Assembly: GCF_020509005.1 (NCBI RefSeq)
Contig: NC_063016.1
Location: 5,518,001-5,582,000, forward strand
Reading direction: 5' to 3'
Source of the DNA: Fulvia fulva
Lineage: Eukaryota > Ascomycota > Dothideomycetes > Mycosphaerellales > Mycosphaerellaceae
DNA length: 64,000 bases
Shown: positions 1 to 12,509 of the stretch, one piece after another
Position numbering within the stretch: position 1 is the stretch's first letter
How the letters are laid out: every line of letters starts with the position of its first letter
The notes under the pieces: generated by a model
Databases searched by the model: none
Seen by the model: the letters and a program-made list of their open reading frames with translations, nothing else
What the model was told of the DNA's origin: nothing
Made by a program: the position numbers and the translations under genes

Positions 1-3000
1 CTTAACTATACTTAAGAATTATGTTCTTAATTCGAGCGCGGATTATCTATTCTATAATCGCTCGTAAGCTTAGGTATAACCAAATATTCCGCGTCTACTA
101 CGGTTTATACGTAATCGTCGTGATCTTCTAAGGAAGTATAACATTATACCTAATCTACCGTATATAGCTAAAATCCTACGCTAGGACATCTTCTCGGTTA
201 AAGAGCATTTTATTAAACATCTGTCTTTCCTTAGCCGATAGAGCGATACTAACCTTAATACTAGCGAGCCTTTTAGGTATAATCCTCGAGCCGCGCTCGA
301 TACTAGAGAACTTTTTAATAAGATACCTCCTATCGAACGGGCCTTGCCCTACTAGCATTAGAGATTCCTAGTAAAGGGCCTTCCGCTTCTAATCTATATT
401 ACTATCTACTTTCGACTAAGGCCTCTCGTAAACGCTCGTATTAGTAGGTCTTTTCTTATTAGCTTTTCGCTTATATATAGTAAATATGTATAGTATCCTA
501 ATACCGGGTCTATATAACCCTACGTCTCATTTCTAAGCCTACCTATCGATCTAGCCCTGTTTTAGGATCTCCGTACACTAGTCGCCCTATACAGAGTATA
601 TATTTATAATGACCTACTCTCCTAGAGCGTTAGTAGTCACCTTAGCGCTTAAGTATTAGCGGTTCCCGAGTAGTCCTAGTAATTTCTTTGAATACGGGCT
701 AAGGTCGAGGACATTTTCTCTTTATTATAATACGGGGCCGCGGTAGTTCTTAAAGTAGTCGAAGACAGTCGTGTCTATAGGCTTAGGTTTTAGCTTCGTT
801 ATACCTTCTTATCGATATAGATACGCCGTATTATTAGAACACTCCGCCCCTAATATATTTGCTAAGGTCTCCCCGACTAGACTCGAAAAGCGGACTTGTT
901 TTAAAACCGGACTTCTAATGCTTATAGCGGGTAAACTACCGTGAATTAACCCGCGTTCGTATTTTTCGAGGACTATAGAAGTTCTTAAAGAGTTTTGTAC
1001 TTATTAGTACCTATAATAGCCGTAAATATTATACTTTTACCTTTCCTACTAGTAATTATTCCCTCCTATAATCTATCGTCGTAGTTGCGGTCTATTAGTC
1101 GTACCTTCCTATACTAAGGGCGGCTAAGGATCGTAGGCGAATCTAGATTAGCGGAGACAAACAGATCGATCTAGTAGTATATACTAAACACCTAAGTATT
1201 AAGCTTTAAAATTACCCCCTTGAACTTTACTCTTCTATACGCTCCTCGAAAGGACAAGTAGGCGCTAGGTACGATAGGCAAGCTAAACTTATATACTATC
1301 CTCGGGCTAATAATATTGACTTTAGATTCCTCGTTAAGTAGGGCTCGAGTCTAACCTTTACTAGTCCTAACCTCGGTAACTACCTAAGGGCTAGGTACTA
1401 TTATAAAATCGTCTAGTATACTAGAGAGACCGATCTTTTCAATATTCTCGTATAACTCGGCGGTAGTAACAGCATCCTTACTATATAATATCTTTAAGAA
1501 CATACCTATAAAGCGAGCTTAATAATTATCCCGAAAGACTTCTTTATTAGCCTCTTCTTCCTCGTCTTTATAGGTAGCGACATAACTCGTACGGACTTTA
1601 GTCCCTTCTTAGCTAGCTAACTTACGGACGGTAGTAAGCTTAGACTATAGATTAGGGGTATTTACTACTCTTCTATATAAGGTAGTCTTAAACTAGCGAC
1701 TATACCGAAACTAGTCCCGGGTATTAACGTTTAGAAACGTAGTCTAAAGGATTTAATTAATCTAAAAGGTCACTCCCTCCTCCTTAGTAACGGGTCTATC
1801 TCTAGTACCGTACTATCGGACGTAGTTATTGATCCTTATCGTCTTCGTATTCTATAGCCGTTTACGCTATACGAATAGGGTATTAATAGGCCCTACCGGC
1901 TATTCTAAGGGCGTAGGCCTTGACTTAGCTCGAGGCTTAGGTATCCTTCTTCTAAGAGTCTCCTCTAACGCTACCGTTAACTAGCTTCTACTAGCCCTAG
2001 AACCGGCGTCTCTAATTATCTCTACCTCCTACTAACCGAGTTCTTCCTACCGGATCTCCTCTTCGAGTTCTTATCGTATAGCTTTAGCGGCCTCGGCTCG
2101 TACCCTTAATGCCTATATACTAGACCTAGTTCGAGGATTCGGGTTCTTTATAATTCCTACTAGAGCTTTGCCTCGAGATTTGTTACTCTAGATTAGGTAG
2201 GCCTTAACCTTAACCTCGTCGTAGTTTATGATCCTATACCCTTATAGAGCCGGTTTTTCTTCTTCCTTAAACTAGATCTAGTAACTACTAGCGGCTATTG
2301 GTTACTACCTAGATCTAGTATCTTAAGGGCCGTATTCTATAAGGTGTCGGTTGTTAGGTAGAGGTTTAGAATAGTTAGGAAGCTTTACGCTTAAGATACT
2401 AGTATAATCTCGACCTATCTATTGTTTCCGAAGCGTAGGGATTTTTATGTCCTTATTAAATAGAATCGGGCTATAGTATTCCTTAAGCTACGGAAGTATA
2501 TAAAGGAGCTTAGGTTTACTATAGTCCCGTCGGAAGTTGAACTTAGGGGGATTTAGATCGGTCTTCTTTCCTAGGTACTACTAGTTGTTCGTCGCTAAAA
2601 AGACATACCCTTATAAGATAAGGAATAGTATCGCGGGATACCTATTAGCCTAATGTTCCGTACTACTATAGTTATAATAGTACCTATTAAGCGCTTTAGA
2701 CTACTAGCGGTTCTATAACTACGGGCGCTATATTAAGTAAACCTATAGTTTAGGCACTCGATCGGGGTTCTCTAGATATATAGACCTTTGATTTTTACTA
2801 GGGTTAAAGGATCTAACCTCTACCGCGCGACCTCGTTAGTAAGCCCGAATACTCGTTTCTACTATTTTCTAAATAAGGTTATCGTCGATAGTAGCAGAAA
2901 TAGCTCTTTTATTAAGTATATTAATGTTAGGGATTCAGCGCGGTATCTGCTTTATAACTGACCGATAAAGCTACGGTAAAGTAAGTAGAAAGTCCGTATA

Positions 3001-4079
3001 TACGGCCTTCTATCCTTCTTTACTATTAGCGATACTTGTCGCCTCGTCTAGTATCTTTTAAAAGCGTCGAAACTTCTTAGGCTACTTTGGATAGAGCCTA
3101 CATTTCTTATAAACTGCCTTAGTAACTAATTCTAGGAACCCCTAAAGTAGAAGACGGCTACGGGAGCTATTATCGAGGTCTTCGGGATCAATTAGGTTAC
3201 TAGAGGCTACGAAGAGACGGATAAACTCCTTTATATCCTATTCCTTAGGGCTTTTCCCTTTCTCGGCCCGGACTATCTCTTTAAGATATTCTCGACTTCC
3301 TAATATCGAATAGGTATCGAATCTCGAAAATTCAGCTAAGAAGGACCTCCTAAAGGTGCTCCGCCTCACTTACTATCTCTCTAACCTTATTACTAAACGT
3401 CGGATAGTGGTCTCGTAGTTACGCTCGAAACGACCCTAGAAGTTGTCTTTCTTAATTAATAGCCTTAGTAGATACTAGTCTATAAGATTATTAAACCTCT
3501 CCTAGAATTTAGTAGCGTTCCTACTATTAAAGAGGGGGTTTTCCGGACTCCCTAGAGTAGGGAAGCGAGGTCCTACATTTTCTATAGCAATAGTAAGACG
3601 GCTAAACAAGGCTACTATCGTATCCGGACTATAGGGCATTCCTAACGTTATAGTGCCCTTATTTAAGTTATCCTCTTCTTAGTCATTTCGTCGTACTCTT
3701 TCCTTGCCCTTATTAGAGCCTAAAGCCTCCGGGGTGTTATCTTCGTCGCTATCCGAGTCTTCTATGCCTTCTAGGATTATAGCCTCCCTATAAGGCCTAT
3801 ATGTCTTCGTTAGACTTTCTAGTAACTCTTAGCCAGCTCTTATACTAGTAAACGACTCGAACCTCGATAAAGATATAACTAAAACTTATGACCTTGTTTA
3901 TAACCGTAACCTTGCTCGTAACGTTATACTTACTTTGCTTAATGCTAAGAACCTTGACCTTAGGTGCCTTAATACCTTAAGATTTTGACTTCGAGTCGAC
4001 CTTAACCTTAATTTTGCTAAAATATACTAATAATACTACCGGGTATATACTTGAAACCCCCCCTTATTAACTACTAAAA
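1..4079 (-). pseudogene. Decayed Ty3/Gypsy-type polyprotein (Pol N-terminal part), runs off the left edge
   Basis: Read on the minus strand, one frame gives long protein-like stretches broken almost only by TAG. The last 180 bases before the left edge, plus the 60-codon open piece at 176-358, read like the segment just before the reverse transcriptase of large fungal Gypsy polyproteins: a 'F-S-S-I-E-R-G' block, then 'L-S-A-K-E-R-Q-M-F', then 'L-F-N-R-E-D-V-L-A-stop-D-F', where the stop is where W is usual. The reverse transcriptase itself would lie beyond base 1. Around 2900-3350 another readable stretch is rich in K, R and E. No intact frame remains and CA/TG is nearly absent, so this is RIP-decayed. 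The family call rests on the pre-RT block; the rest is inferred from continuity with the gag to the right. Confidence 0.6.
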
Positions 4080-4081
4080 TA

Positions 4082-4402
4082 TAGACGACTAACGACCCTA
4101 GTAAGTAAGGGCGCGCCTAGTGACCTTAGGATAGCTTACGCGTAGGTATATATACTTATCGGTCCGCGGGCCGTAAAATATATAGAGTGATCCTAAAAAA
4201 AATGAATCTGAAATTTTTAGATTCCCGTATCTTCGCCTTATAGAGAGATTCTTCGTAAATCCTACTTCCTACTAAGGTCGCCTCCTAACTATATATATCT
4301 TAGTAGTACCCCTATAGACCCCTACTACGTAATTAACCGTTAAAGGTTAACGAGATTCAACGCGCAAATTTCAGGGTCTAAAGGGGGCTCTTAGCTCGTC
4401 AA
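4082..4402. mobile_element. 321-bp MITE-like element, copy 1 (TA target duplication)
   Basis: A 321-bp block shared with 24693-25013, same orientation and same length. Both copies are flanked by TA on each side (4080-4081 and 4403-4404 here). The ends are imperfect inverted repeats: TAGACGACTAAC at the left, and TTGACGAGCTAAG when the right end is read on the minus strand. There is no coding capacity. TA duplication plus short inverted ends suggests a non-autonomous Tc1/mariner-type element. It splits the Gypsy gag from pol. Confidence 0.7.
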
Positions 4403-4404
4403 TA

Positions 4405-7268
4405 CTAGTAGTCTACCTCTTTATCTACCTCTAGAGCGGACATATCTAGCTCCGCCCCTCCGGCTATAAATCCTACTAATTCGCTAGTAAAGGGCTTTAG
4501 TCTATATTTCGTTCTACCGATATAGTTTAGAGATTATACTGTTATCGATATCTTATTATATAGATAGTGATCGGAGTAGTAGTTAGATCTAAACGCCACC
4601 TTACTAGTTTCCTAGAAGATGTTCGGGTTATATACGGAGAGCTACGGTAGTCTAAAAACGATGTCGTATTCGAGGTCGAGAACGTAGTATAGTATTAACT
4701 CGTAATGACCGCCGATAACTACGTCTATAAGGGCTATATATATAATCTAACGCGCTATAGCCGATCTATCTCCTAGTATTAATCGTCTATTCTTTGTCAA
4801 AGGGATTAAGGGGATTATATATTTACGTATAAATTTCTAATTAAGAAAGAGAGAGGTATAGGTAGAATCTATAAGGCCGCGAGCCTTTTTATATTGTATT
4901 ATTACGGGTAATACTATATAAGGGTGTATAGCTAGTTGTTATCTATCTAGTATATATACCGATATCTTAAGCTCCTTACTATAGTCCGTCTTTTATATTC
5001 TATATCTCTTAATCTTATACTCTTTCTATCTTAGAAAGTTCGGTTACTTACCGCTATCTACTATACTTAGGCAGCGGTCGTACTATTTCCCTATTACTAT
5101 AGGTCGGTAGTAAGGGAGCTAAGGTTCGGGTTAGCGTTTACGTTATTTCGTAGACGTAGAGAGCGGTAGTCGCCGTCGTAACTATATATCAGGTATTCGG
5201 GGTTCGTTAATACGTACGAGCCTATACGGTAGCGGTAGCATTTATCCTACTTCTTAAGGTCCTTACGCTACTTACGGTTTAATAAAGGTAGGTTCTATAA
5301 GTGAACCGGTAGGTCCTCCTTCTTCTTTGTACCTATATATTATAGTAGTCGCTAGACGATTATAGCGGTCGTACTAGTAGCTACGGCGCCTACGGTATTA
5401 CTACCGCCCTATACGCCGTTATTTTTCGAATTAGAGTTGCTACGTAGGCGCTCCTTCTATAGATATAGACGGTCGGTCTCGTAGAAGCTCTTATCTAATA
5501 CCGTATATTCCTTAATAATATCCTATATATCGTATAAGCGTCTATCTACTTCCCTATTACCGAAAGTCTTAATAAAGTACTTACGGTTTAGGTAGTTACG
5601 AAACAGTATTAGCTTAGTCTCGTCGGTCTACTCTATCTAAGTACGTAGCTTCGAGTAGCGATCGTAGAAGGTAATAAAGGTCTCGCCCTACTCCTACTTA
5701 TAGGTAGCGATATTAACTATAGCCTTAGTTCCTTCGTTACGGGCACCGTACTAGCGCGTTATCTAATCTAGTAGTTCTTTACTAGTCTTAAACTCGTTAA
5801 ATAATTGTTGTCTAGGCACGGGAATCCTCGGCTTAATACTTCTCTAAGGGTCACTATATGTCTATCTATATATAAAACGTAGGCCGTCTACCTTAGAGCG
5901 GAAAGTAGTTATAGTTAGCTTAAGAAGTACGCTACTATACTAACTGTCGAAGTTAGGGTCGTTATCGTTCTTAAAGTACTTCGGGTTAGGTACGCCCTTA
6001 CTAACCTCGATACCGCGTATTAGAGTACGGTTAATAGTAAATAGGCGTTCTAAAAGTTCGGTTAGGGGAGTCTATATACGGGTATTACGCGCTCGAGAGT
6101 CGCGACCGTTATTATTATTAGGTCGTAGACGGTTTCTATTACGTCCTCGGTCGTTATTACTATTACCGTTATTATTATCGTTACTACTACCTCCGCCGCC
6201 GCCGCCTCTACTAGTAGCTTTACGATACTTACGTATTAGCTACTCGAGTAAAGTCTCGCGCGGAGGTAAGTAGGAGGGTCGGTAACTAGAGCGGCCCCTA
6301 CCTCTATTCTATATAGTGTCTTTAGTAGCTTAGAGTCGAGTCTTTAGATCATTAACCTCCTTCTATAGAGCCTAGTTCTTAGCTTCGGTATCCTATACCT
6401 TCTTCTTCTCCTTTTTATAAATCTCGCTAAATTGCTTATATAGGTTATTAGCCTCCCTATACTTCTTGTCTACCTCTTACAACTTTACTAGGTTATAATC
6501 CTTCTTACTCTTTAGGTCTACGGCTATCTTCTATATTATAGCCTCCTCGCTTTATAGTATCTTATAGATACGGTTATACTCGGTATATAGCGTAGTATAC
6601 TAGGTGTTCTAGAGGTTATTAGCTCGCTCTATTATATCGAGTTGTCTACCTTTAGTAATCGCTATATTTACTACCTATAGTACGAAGTCGTAGGTAGTCT
6701 TCGGGTGCTAGGATACGAGGGTCGTAAGTTTGTCTAGTATAACATTCTAGTATTCGGATACGAGAATGTGCTCTACCTCGTCGAGTAATAGGTACACCTC
6801 GTCTAGGTCGCCGCCTAGGTTCTCTTCGAGCTTAAATTCGAATAGTTGTATAAAGTCAATCTTACTACCTTCTTCTCGCTCGAAGGCTTTCTAGTAAGCT
6901 TTATCAATTTCCTATTATAGCGAGATACCGGTAGCTACTATAACCCGCCGGTTATCGTCCTATATCTAACTCTAAGGAAAAGAGGAGAGGTCGGGGAAAA
7001 GAGATATACGCTACTTACCTTTACTCTTAGGCTTTAGTAGCGGTAGTATACCGCCGTTTGTCTATAAAGTTATATTATCTAGGTTTGGGGGAAGCGTAAC
7101 GATGCCTATTTCCTAACTATCTACGAGCGTACGACTACCTACTAATAATATCGCCGCGTTACGTTCTCTAGGTATTTACGCGCTATACGCCTTACCGTAT
7201 TCTATATTCTAATACGACTCTACGCGTTCTTCGAGTTCTATAGTTCTATCTATTTCTATTATTACGCG
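4405..7268 (-). pseudogene. Decayed Gypsy Gag-like protein
   Basis: One minus-strand frame can be followed for about 900 codons with only TAG stops and one TAA. In order it shows an acidic N-terminal part, a coiled-coil-like stretch near 6400-6900 rich in K, E and Q, a low-complexity glycine run and asparagine-rich stretch near 6110-6230, an aromatic, charged capsid-like region at 5480-6060 (for example 'F-N-E-F-K-T-S-K-E-L-L-D'), and a remnant knuckle near 5230-5280 where 'C-Y-R-Y' stands for an expected C-x2-C. No start codon survives; the frame opens near 7268. It is probably the gag of the same element whose pol lies at 1-4079, separated only by the MITE. Heavily RIP-mutated and not expressible. 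Confidence 0.6.
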
Positions 7269-7494
7269 TCCCTTACCTAGATCCGCGATCTAGGTAGGGT
7301 AGTAGAATAAATTATAAGGGCGCGCGTACCGTAGGGTCCGAATAAGAGAGTTATTATTCTACGAAGCTACGAAAATAGAGCGCGAGGCGCGGCGAAGTTA
7401 TAAAGTGAAGCTAAGCCGCGCTAACCCGATACGGAAGGTCCGCGGTTTACCCGGGCCGACGTAGCTATAGTAAGGGGTCGCGGGCTACCCGTAA
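7269..7494. other. Non-coding leader of the Gypsy element, with a hairpin
   Basis: No reading frame is supported here. It lies upstream of the minus-strand gag and is probably untranslated leader or LTR sequence; no partner LTR is in the window. A 9-bp perfect hairpin (ACCTAGATC, loop CGC, GATCTAGGT) sits at 7275-7295. LINE A1 starts immediately to the right. Confidence 0.35.
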
Positions 7495-7689
7495 TACTAC
7501 CCCTAGAATTAAGGGAGTTCTACCTCATTTAATTTAGATAGCTTAAAGTTCTCTTTACCCTATTTCTTTAGCTCTAAACGCCGTGGAGGTACCTAGCTAT
7601 ATTAGGCAACTCCTAGGTAATAGTAGTCTAGGCTACGGTACTACCGGCGCCTACGGCTCTATAGGCGAAGCTCCCCTAAGACAACTAGT

Positions 7690-8880
7690 AGTAACCTATA
7701 GAGGACGTAAAAAGTATAGAAACTAATAATTAGCTCCTATACCGGTCTCTCTAAATAATAATTACTTAGCTACGTACGGCGCTAGTACTATCGTATTACC
7801 GGGGGTAATAAGAAATAAGGACGACGTTTTAGGCGATAAATAAGGCCACCCGGATTCAATACTCCTATAGCTAGGTATCGGTCGCGGTATCGATACTAGG
7901 CCCCCGCCTAACGTACAATATAGTTACGATCCGTATTATAGTAAAAGAAGACTAGGCTAAAGTTACGAAGCTATCGAATAAGGAGCTTGCCTAGCGAATT
8001 AATTAACTAGGGGTAGTCGTAGTAAACTAATAGTCTAACGGTACTCTATAGATCTATACTAGCTCTACTACTACTAGGAGGCACCTAGAGGTATAGCTAT
8101 AGTAGGTATCTAAGGTTACGGTATTAGCGAAGGTCTTAACGAAGTAAATCACGATCCTAGTCTACGATATACCTAAAGAGTTCGACCTAACTAACTAAGG
8201 TTACCTACGTACTCTCTAAGAGGACAACCTATTTACTCTTAACTCTCTAATATAGAAGGCGACTTGGCTCTATAGGAAATACCTAGAAGGTAAGAAGGCT
8301 TCGGCGCTAATTATATAGCTATAAGACGTAAAAGCGGCGGATCTAGTAATAGAACAATGCCTAATCTAGTAATATAGCCTTAAAATAGTCGAAAAGCACT
8401 CCTTATTATCTCGTGTCCTCTAACACTTTAAATGCTAATAGTATAGACACTAAACCTATACGTATATAGACAAGTAGGCCTACTTAAACTATATAGGAGA
8501 CTATATATCTAGGGACTATACGTCGGCTACGAGGCGATACGCGAACTGTCCGGGGTACTACCTATCGTATAGCGCGGAATGTCTATAGCGGATACTAGCG
8601 AAAAAGAAGGCAATTATAAACAGAACCGTCCCCTAAGATTCTACGGCGACCGTAAGGCTAGTCTATACCGGAACTAGCTAGCGGCGGTCGGGTATAAGCG
8701 CCCTAGAGCCGAGAATAATATAAAGGATACGTAACCTAGGGCGTACGGGAGGCTACGTACTCTACTAGCTACGGCGAGGGAATCTAACCAGGCCCGGCTC
8801 CCCTTTAGTATATAGCCGATAGGCGTAGACTAGGACGTATAAGGTAGTAGGATATAGGATATTATAGAGGAGATAATTAT
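7690..8880 (+). pseudogene. LINE A1 ORF1 (Gag-like nucleic-acid-binding protein)
   Basis: The frame is shattered by TAG. Near 8400-8600 it keeps a knuckle region: a C-x2-C-x4-H-x4-C pattern followed by 'C-P-G-Y-Y', in which several C and H codons have become Y (TGC or CAC to TAC), as RIP would do. Copy A3 keeps these residues better (minus strand, 41780-41960), including a canonical C-x2-C-x4-H-x4-C and a following C-x2-C. The intact protein would bind LINE RNA. It is not functional here. Confidence 0.65.
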
Positions 8881-8882
8881 CG

Positions 8883-10720
8883 ATACCGATAAGTAGCCTC
8901 GATATACTTAGTATTATCTAGTATAACGTTAACTATAGGAAGGATATAGTCTAGAACTATTTCCTATACGAGGCGGACCCGTACTTCTACTACGTTCTAG
9001 TAATCTAGGAGCTATAGATTAACCCGTACTATAAGAGACTAACGACCTATAAGTTACTAGGCTATACGATATACCTACGAAGCGACGGTAGACCCTATAC
9101 GTACTTCTATATTAGTAAGGATATACTAGAATCCGACTAGGAGGTAGTATACTACATAGATAAACAAGGCGGGGGAGACATTACCTCCCTCTACGTAGGT
9201 AGTACTTAGATATATAATATATATATACAACCGCTAGCCTCGAGGTCTAGTCGCGACCTTAGGGTCTATAGATACCTAGACAGTACGCTTAAGAGACAAG
9301 GGTACTATATTATAGTAGGAGACTTTAATATATACTACCCTTCCTAGGAAAGCCTTATATAGCCGTACCCTATAGCCGACGAAGTAATCGACTTGATAGC
9401 GAGTAACGTAATTGCCCTTAATACCCCGAAGGACCTAGGTACCTAGAAGAGAGGGGGACTCTAAGGCACGATCGACCTCTCCTAGATCTTAGATAGCCAC
9501 TACTATACGGTAACCTACTATAGGATCGAACACGAACTCGAGGCGTCGTTAGACTATATACTAGTTAGGACCCCTATTACGATATAGATATAATATATAC
9601 TAGCGAGAACCCCTAAGCTAAACTAGGGAAAGGCCTACTAGGCCAATATCTAGGTATACCTCGACGACTCCGAGAGGGAAGTCTAGATCGCGTAGTAGTA
9701 ATATAATAGTAAAGACGAGATAGACAAGGTAGTCTAAGGGTTAATAGACGTAATAAGAAAAGCGACCTTACTTTACGTTCCGCTTATCTAACTAACGATA
9801 TAGTCTAAACTATACTAGACGCCGAAGTATACTACGGTAGTAAGAGAAGTAAGGAGAGCCCGCCGGGTATAGACGAGTAGCTATAGCGAGGAGGCCTAGA
9901 ACGTATATAGGGAGGTATACTAATAGAAGAAAGCTACGATACGGAGGGAGAAAGTAGTCGGCTAGAGGGCTATAGTAGAAGAAATCGCCGGTAAGCTAGC
10001 GAGGATATAGAAGCTAGCAAAATAGGCCCGATAGGACCCTATATAGGGCCCCTCCTTCTCTATCCTAGCGCTATAATCGCCTAGTAGCCCGGTTAGCGAC
10101 CCCGAGGCTAAGGCGTATCTACTAGCTAGCAAGTTCTTTCCGCCCCTAGTCGAGGCTAATCTAAGCGATATAAATAGCTCTACTCCCCTAGCCCTTAGTA
10201 TCGCGGTCTAATAGGAGGTGTCTAAGGGAGAAGTTGCCGCTATACTTAGGAAGTTACCGGCGAAGAAAGCGCCGGGGCCGGATAGGATCCTAAACGAGCT
10301 ACTAAAGAAGTGTAGAGATCAACTAGCCCTAGTAGTTATACCGATCTTTAACGCCTACCTATAGACCGGATACTACCTAACGGCATCTTAATAATCGACG
10401 ATAGTAGTCCTAGGTAAGCCGTAAAAGGAAGACTATACGTAGGTGAAGTCGTACCGCCTAATTACGCTCCTTAATACTCTTAGGAAGGTGTTAAGAAGCT
10501 AGTTATAACGAGACTCTCCGAGGCGGTAAAGGAGTACTCCCTACTCCCGGATACCTAGATAGGTACGCGCCTATAGTAATCGATACTATCCGCGATAGAA
10601 CTTATTAACTCTTAGGTAAAGGCTATCTAGTATAGGAATAGGTATAAGGTAGTATCCCTACTTAGCCTAGACATATTAGGAGCCTTTGACTACGTATTAT
10701 ACCCGCGGCTACTCTATATC
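8883..10720 (+). pseudogene. LINE A1 ORF2, 5' part: APE endonuclease and start of reverse transcriptase
   Basis: Begins at an ATA that is ATG-derived by comparison with copy A3. Readable landmarks: 'I-I-Q-Y-N-V-N' at 8924, the usual first APE-endonuclease block; 'Q-E-L' near 9006; 'I-V-G-D-F-N-I-Y-Y-P' near 9315; 'K-A-P-G-P-D-R-I' near 10265, at the entry to the reverse transcriptase. All stops are TAG at W or Q positions. The frame is cut at 10720 by the Gypsy target site and resumes at 22562. Confidence 0.75.
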
Positions 10721-10725
10721 TTAAG

Positions 10726-11244
10726 TGTTATAGTCTCCCTATAGAGTGTATAGAAGGTAGGGACAGAAGAGCCTTAGAGTACTTAGAAGTCGTTAAGAAG
10801 TAAAAGTCTAGCTTAGTGTGTGAGCGCTAAGAATTATATACCCCGTAACATTTACTACGGGACCTAGCCCTCCAAATTTACTACTCTACTAAACCTTAAT
10901 AGATTCACTTCGGCTCGTAGCTATATAACTCACGGCACTCCCGCGAGTACCCGCGACTACGCTAGACTATAGAAGAAGCACGTAGAAGACTCGGAACGTA
11001 GGGTAGGTTAGAATAAGGTTTTGAGCAAAGCTACTAAGCGCGGCTTCGTATAGGTTAGCCCTATTAATACGGGGACACGTACTCGCGAGGGTCGCGTATA
11101 AATATCCGGCCTTCCCTAGGCCTCTCTTACTTTCTTCGTCTTTCGTTTTGTATAGTAATTATACTATACCCTTTATATCTATACTTCGTACCTATATTCT
11201 TACTCTTACTCTTATATCTTATAGGCTAGGCTCTCGCCCTAATA
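10726..11244 (+). repeat. Gypsy-1 5' LTR
   Basis: 519 bp, same length as the partner at 22038-22556 and the two LTRs of the minus-strand copy (52826-53344, 58610-59128). Starts TGTTATAG; the end is CCTAATA where the partner has CCTAACA, a RIP-type change. Differences from the partner are mostly C/T and G/A. A TATA-like CGTATAAATATC lies at about 11094. Confidence 0.92.
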
Positions 11245-11289
11245 TTACGAAAGACTAATAAACTATTAACTACTCAAGTTATCCTTGTA

Positions 11290-12500
11290 GGTGACTACGC
11301 TACTAATAAAGGTGTCAACCTCGATAACTAAGACACTCTATTCTACTTTAGTAAGTAGGCTAATATCTCCTTCTCGAACGCCGCTACCTTCGGTACCTAG
11401 GTAAATACTAACCTCGATACCGCCTACGCTCTTATTAACCTTACCGTCTCCTCTTTCCGCGAGACCGCCTAGTAGGTCGAGTAAGTAAATAACTAAGCAA
11501 TATACCTTTAAGGTATTATAAACACCTTCTAGAACCTCGTACCGTACGCCGACGATAACCGCCGCTAGTACTTCTCTAAGAAGGTTAACGACCTAGACAA
11601 GTTCAACGGTAATAAGAGTAAGTTCGAGGCATTTAAGACATAGCTTACTATTAAGCTATTAGCTAATGCCGACCACTTTCCGTAAGAGAAGGATAAGGTT
11701 ACGTACGTCTTCTCCCTCCTTCGGGGAGACGCCGCGGCTTAGATATAATACTATATCGATAACGCTACGTAGACTATCGGCTACCCGGACGTCCTTACCT
11801 TAATATAGGACCTCCGTACTGCCTTTAGTAATCTAGACCGTAGAGCTACCGCCTAGAACGCTATCTATAACCTCCTCTAGAAGAACAAGAGCTTCGCCGA
11901 GTACCTCGGGGCCTTTAACCGTAACATCGGGTTTACCGGCTATAACGAAGAGACTAAGAAGAGTACTCTCCGCCGTGGCTTATTAGTAGAGCTTCTTCGA
12001 GCCCTCGAGGACAAGGACGTCGGTGCTATAAGCTTCCGTAAGCTCGTCGAGACCTACTAGCGCCTCGACTATAATATAAAACATACCGCCTCTCTCCTCG
12101 CTTCCCGTTCTTAAGGTCGTTAGCCTCGTAGTCCCGGAAGCCACTTCGCTACTCTACTAGGCGCCGCCGCTCCTACGGCTCTCCCTCCCGTCTCTATAGG
12201 TGACGCTATAGATCTTAGCGCTAGTACCGCCGTCCCTCGAGTCTAGGGCCTCGTTAACGGTAAGCTTACTCCCGAAGAGAAGCTTCGCCGTCGCTAGGCC
12301 GGACTCTATACCTACTACGGCGGTCTAGGCTATATCGTAGTTAATTATCCGTAGCTCGCTACCCGTAACGCCCGTAACCCGGTTCGCGGCGCTATCGGCG
12401 CTATCGAGCCTACTCCTACTACTCCCGCTAAGTAGGGAAAAGCCTAGGTCTTCCTTATCGACGCGGTAAAGACTAAGAATAACGTTTACCGAAAGTAAAG
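11290..12500 (+). pseudogene. Gypsy-1 Gag
   Basis: One plus-strand frame reads as a capsid-like protein with TAG stops: 'Y-F-S-K-K-V-N-D-L-D' near 11570, 'F-E-A-F-K-T' near 11625, 'F-S-L-L-R-G-D-A-A' near 11710 and 'F-A-E-Y-L' near 11893 are typical of fungal Gypsy Gag. Near 12300-12350 the zinc knuckle reads 'Y-T-Y-Y-G-G-L-G-Y-I-V-V-N-Y-P': all three cysteines and the histidine of C-x2-C-x4-H-x4-C have become tyrosine, as TGC or CAC to TAC by RIP would give. The minus-strand copy keeps the same pattern. Not functional. Confidence 0.75.
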
Positions 12501-12509
12501 AGAGGAAAG